7,028 nucleotides of DNA. Origin: Bog-473 sp035552395. GTDB taxonomy: Bacteria > Actinomycetota > Acidimicrobiia > Acidimicrobiales > RAAP-2. Within the stretch, counting starts at the first letter, position 1; each line of letters starts with the position of its first letter. Shown here piece after piece: positions 6,210-7,028 of the stretch. Under the pieces are notes generated by a model, which saw only the letters and a program-made list of their open reading frames with translations, was not told the origin of the DNA and did no database searches. The translations under genes and the position numbers were made by a program. The stretch spans positions 1-7,028 of the forward strand of contig DASZLL010000049.1 in the NCBI GenBank assembly GCA_035552395.1. Direction: 5' to 3'.

Positions 6210-7028
6210 GTGCAGTCCACGTCCGTGCCCGAGCGCTTCCGCCCCTACGTCGATGCCACCGAAGAGTTGGCGCGCCGTTTTGCCGCGGCCGGAAAGACGC
6301 TCTATTTGGTCGGTGGGTCCGTGCGTGACGCGCTGTTCCCCGGGGCTGCCCGGGAAGGGTCCGATTTCGATCTGACGACCGACGCCCGTCCCGACGAGAT
6401 CGAGCGGCTCGTTCGGGGCTGGGCCGACGATGTGTGGACCCAGGGGGCACGCTTCGGCACGATCGGGTGCCGCCAAGGCGACCGCGTCTACGAGATCACG
6501 ACCCATCGGGCCGAGGCCTACGTCCCCGATTCGCGCAAGCCGGAGGTGACGTTTGGGGACGACATCACCGTCGACCTGTCGAGGCGCGACTTCACCATCA
6601 ACGCCCTGGCGCTCCGACTGCCCGACATGGAGCTGATCGACCCCTTCGACGGTCTGGGTGACCTGGCCGCCGGCCGGCTGCGCACGCCGCTCGACCCCGA
6701 GATCTCGTTCGGCGACGACCCGTTGCGCATGTTGCGCGCCGCCCGTTTCTCCGCCCGTTTCTCGCTCGAGCCCGATCCCGCGCTCATCGAGGCCGTGCGC
6801 CACATGCACGGCCGGCTGTCGATCGTGTCGGCCGAGCGGATCCGCGACGAGCTCGACAAAATGATCATGGTCGACGTCCCGTCGAAGGCGTTGTGGTTCG
6901 TCGTTCGCAACGGGCTGGCCGAGGAGTTCCTGCCCGAGTTGCCGGCCATGGCGCTCGAACAGGATCCGATCCACCGTCATAAGGACGTGCTGGCGCACAC
7001 GTTCGCCGTGGTCGACAAGACGTCGAAG
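6210..7028 (+). CDS. pcnA: CCA tRNA nucleotidyltransferase, N-terminal part (cut by window edge)
   Basis: The first 273 residues of a class II CCA-adding enzyme, which builds or repairs the 3'-CCA end of tRNAs from CTP and ATP in the cytoplasm. The catalytic head is clear: YLVGGSVRD (32-40), the metal-binding pair in SDFDLTT (Asp52 and Asp54), RFGTIGC (81-87), RRDFTINALAL (125-135), and the nucleotide-selecting stretch GDDPLRMLRAARF (168-180). After the neck, the segment HRHKDVLAHTFAVV (255-268) begins an HD-type domain, as in the actinobacterial enzymes of about 480 residues; the rest lies beyond position 7028. The GTG at 6210 is preferred; an in-frame GTG at 6225 would remove only five residues. 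These motifs alone do not rule out a poly(A) polymerase or an enzyme adding only part of CCA, but the neighbourhood favours full CCA addition. Confidence 0.95.
   Translation, partial: MQSTSVPERFRPYVDATEELARRFAAAGKTLYLVGGSVRDALFPGAAREGSDFDLTTDARPDEIERLVRGWADDVWTQGARFGTIGCRQGDRVYEITTHRAEAYVPDSRKPEVTFGDDITVDLSRRDFTINALALRLPDMELIDPFDGLGDLAAGRLRTPLDPEISFGDDPLRMLRAARFSARFSLEPDPALIEAVRHMHGRLSIVSAERIRDELDKMIMVDVPSKALWFVVRNGLAEEFLPELPAMALEQDPIHRHKDVLAHTFAVVDKTSK

Noticed and set aside
5064..6998. A 644-codon open frame on the minus strand spanning the DUF6049 and pcnA region
   Set aside because: It crosses the divergent promoter gap and lies antisense to pcnA, whose catalytic motifs are unmistakable. 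Its translation has low-complexity Arg/Gly/His content and no family motif.
1..7028. CRISPR arrays, tRNA or rRNA genes, insertion sequences, phage or defence genes
   Set aside because: No regularly spaced repeats, cloverleaf-like sequences, transposase motifs or terminal inverted repeats were seen. Nearly all bases are accounted for by housekeeping genes.

Overview
This is high-GC chromosomal DNA, almost wholly coding, and most likely from an actinobacterium (Actinomycetota). The main evidence is gene order. A CCA-adding enzyme gene (pcnA/cca) runs divergently from a DUF6049-type secreted protein gene, followed by murJ, trxB and trxA. In Mycobacterium and Streptomyces the same backbone lies near the replication origin. 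The lack of the NUDIX, sigM and anti-sigma genes found there, and a degV gene in their place, suggest a deeper lineage such as Acidimicrobiia; that placement is an inference.

Layout. The minus strand, read from right to left, carries six genes: a secreted and membrane-anchored DUF6049-like protein (6175-4112), the lipid II flippase MurJ (4110-2416), a DegV-family fatty-acid-binding protein (2351-1473), a 100-residue protein with two membrane segments (1463-1161), thioredoxin reductase TrxB (1168-206) and thioredoxin TrxA (138-1, cut by the window edge). The plus strand carries the first 273 codons of the CCA-adding enzyme (6210-7028, cut by the window edge). No RNA genes, mobile elements, CRISPR arrays or stretches over 300 bases without a gene were seen. 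The longest non-coding gaps are 67, 64 and 34 bases.

How the genes work together. The DUF6049 protein and MurJ are one base apart and probably act together at the membrane in cell-wall precursor export. TrxB and TrxA form the cytoplasmic NADPH-dependent disulfide-reducing pair. The six minus-strand genes are spaced so that they could be one long transcript. A possible internal start lies before the small membrane protein, and a hairpin lies between trxB and trxA.

The most interesting signals are regulatory. Three GTG starts without a Shine-Dalgarno sequence each have a TANNNT hexamer exactly 6 bases upstream, the arrangement of actinobacterial leaderless transcripts. Two of them form a tight divergent pair in the 34-base gap between pcnA and the DUF6049 gene, and one uses the degV stop codon as part of the hexamer. 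Other points are a nested inverted repeat between trxB and trxA, and eleven consecutive prolines with an 8-G run at the end of murJ. I see no clearly new multi-gene system; the window is mainly a conserved housekeeping locus with a lineage-specific arrangement.
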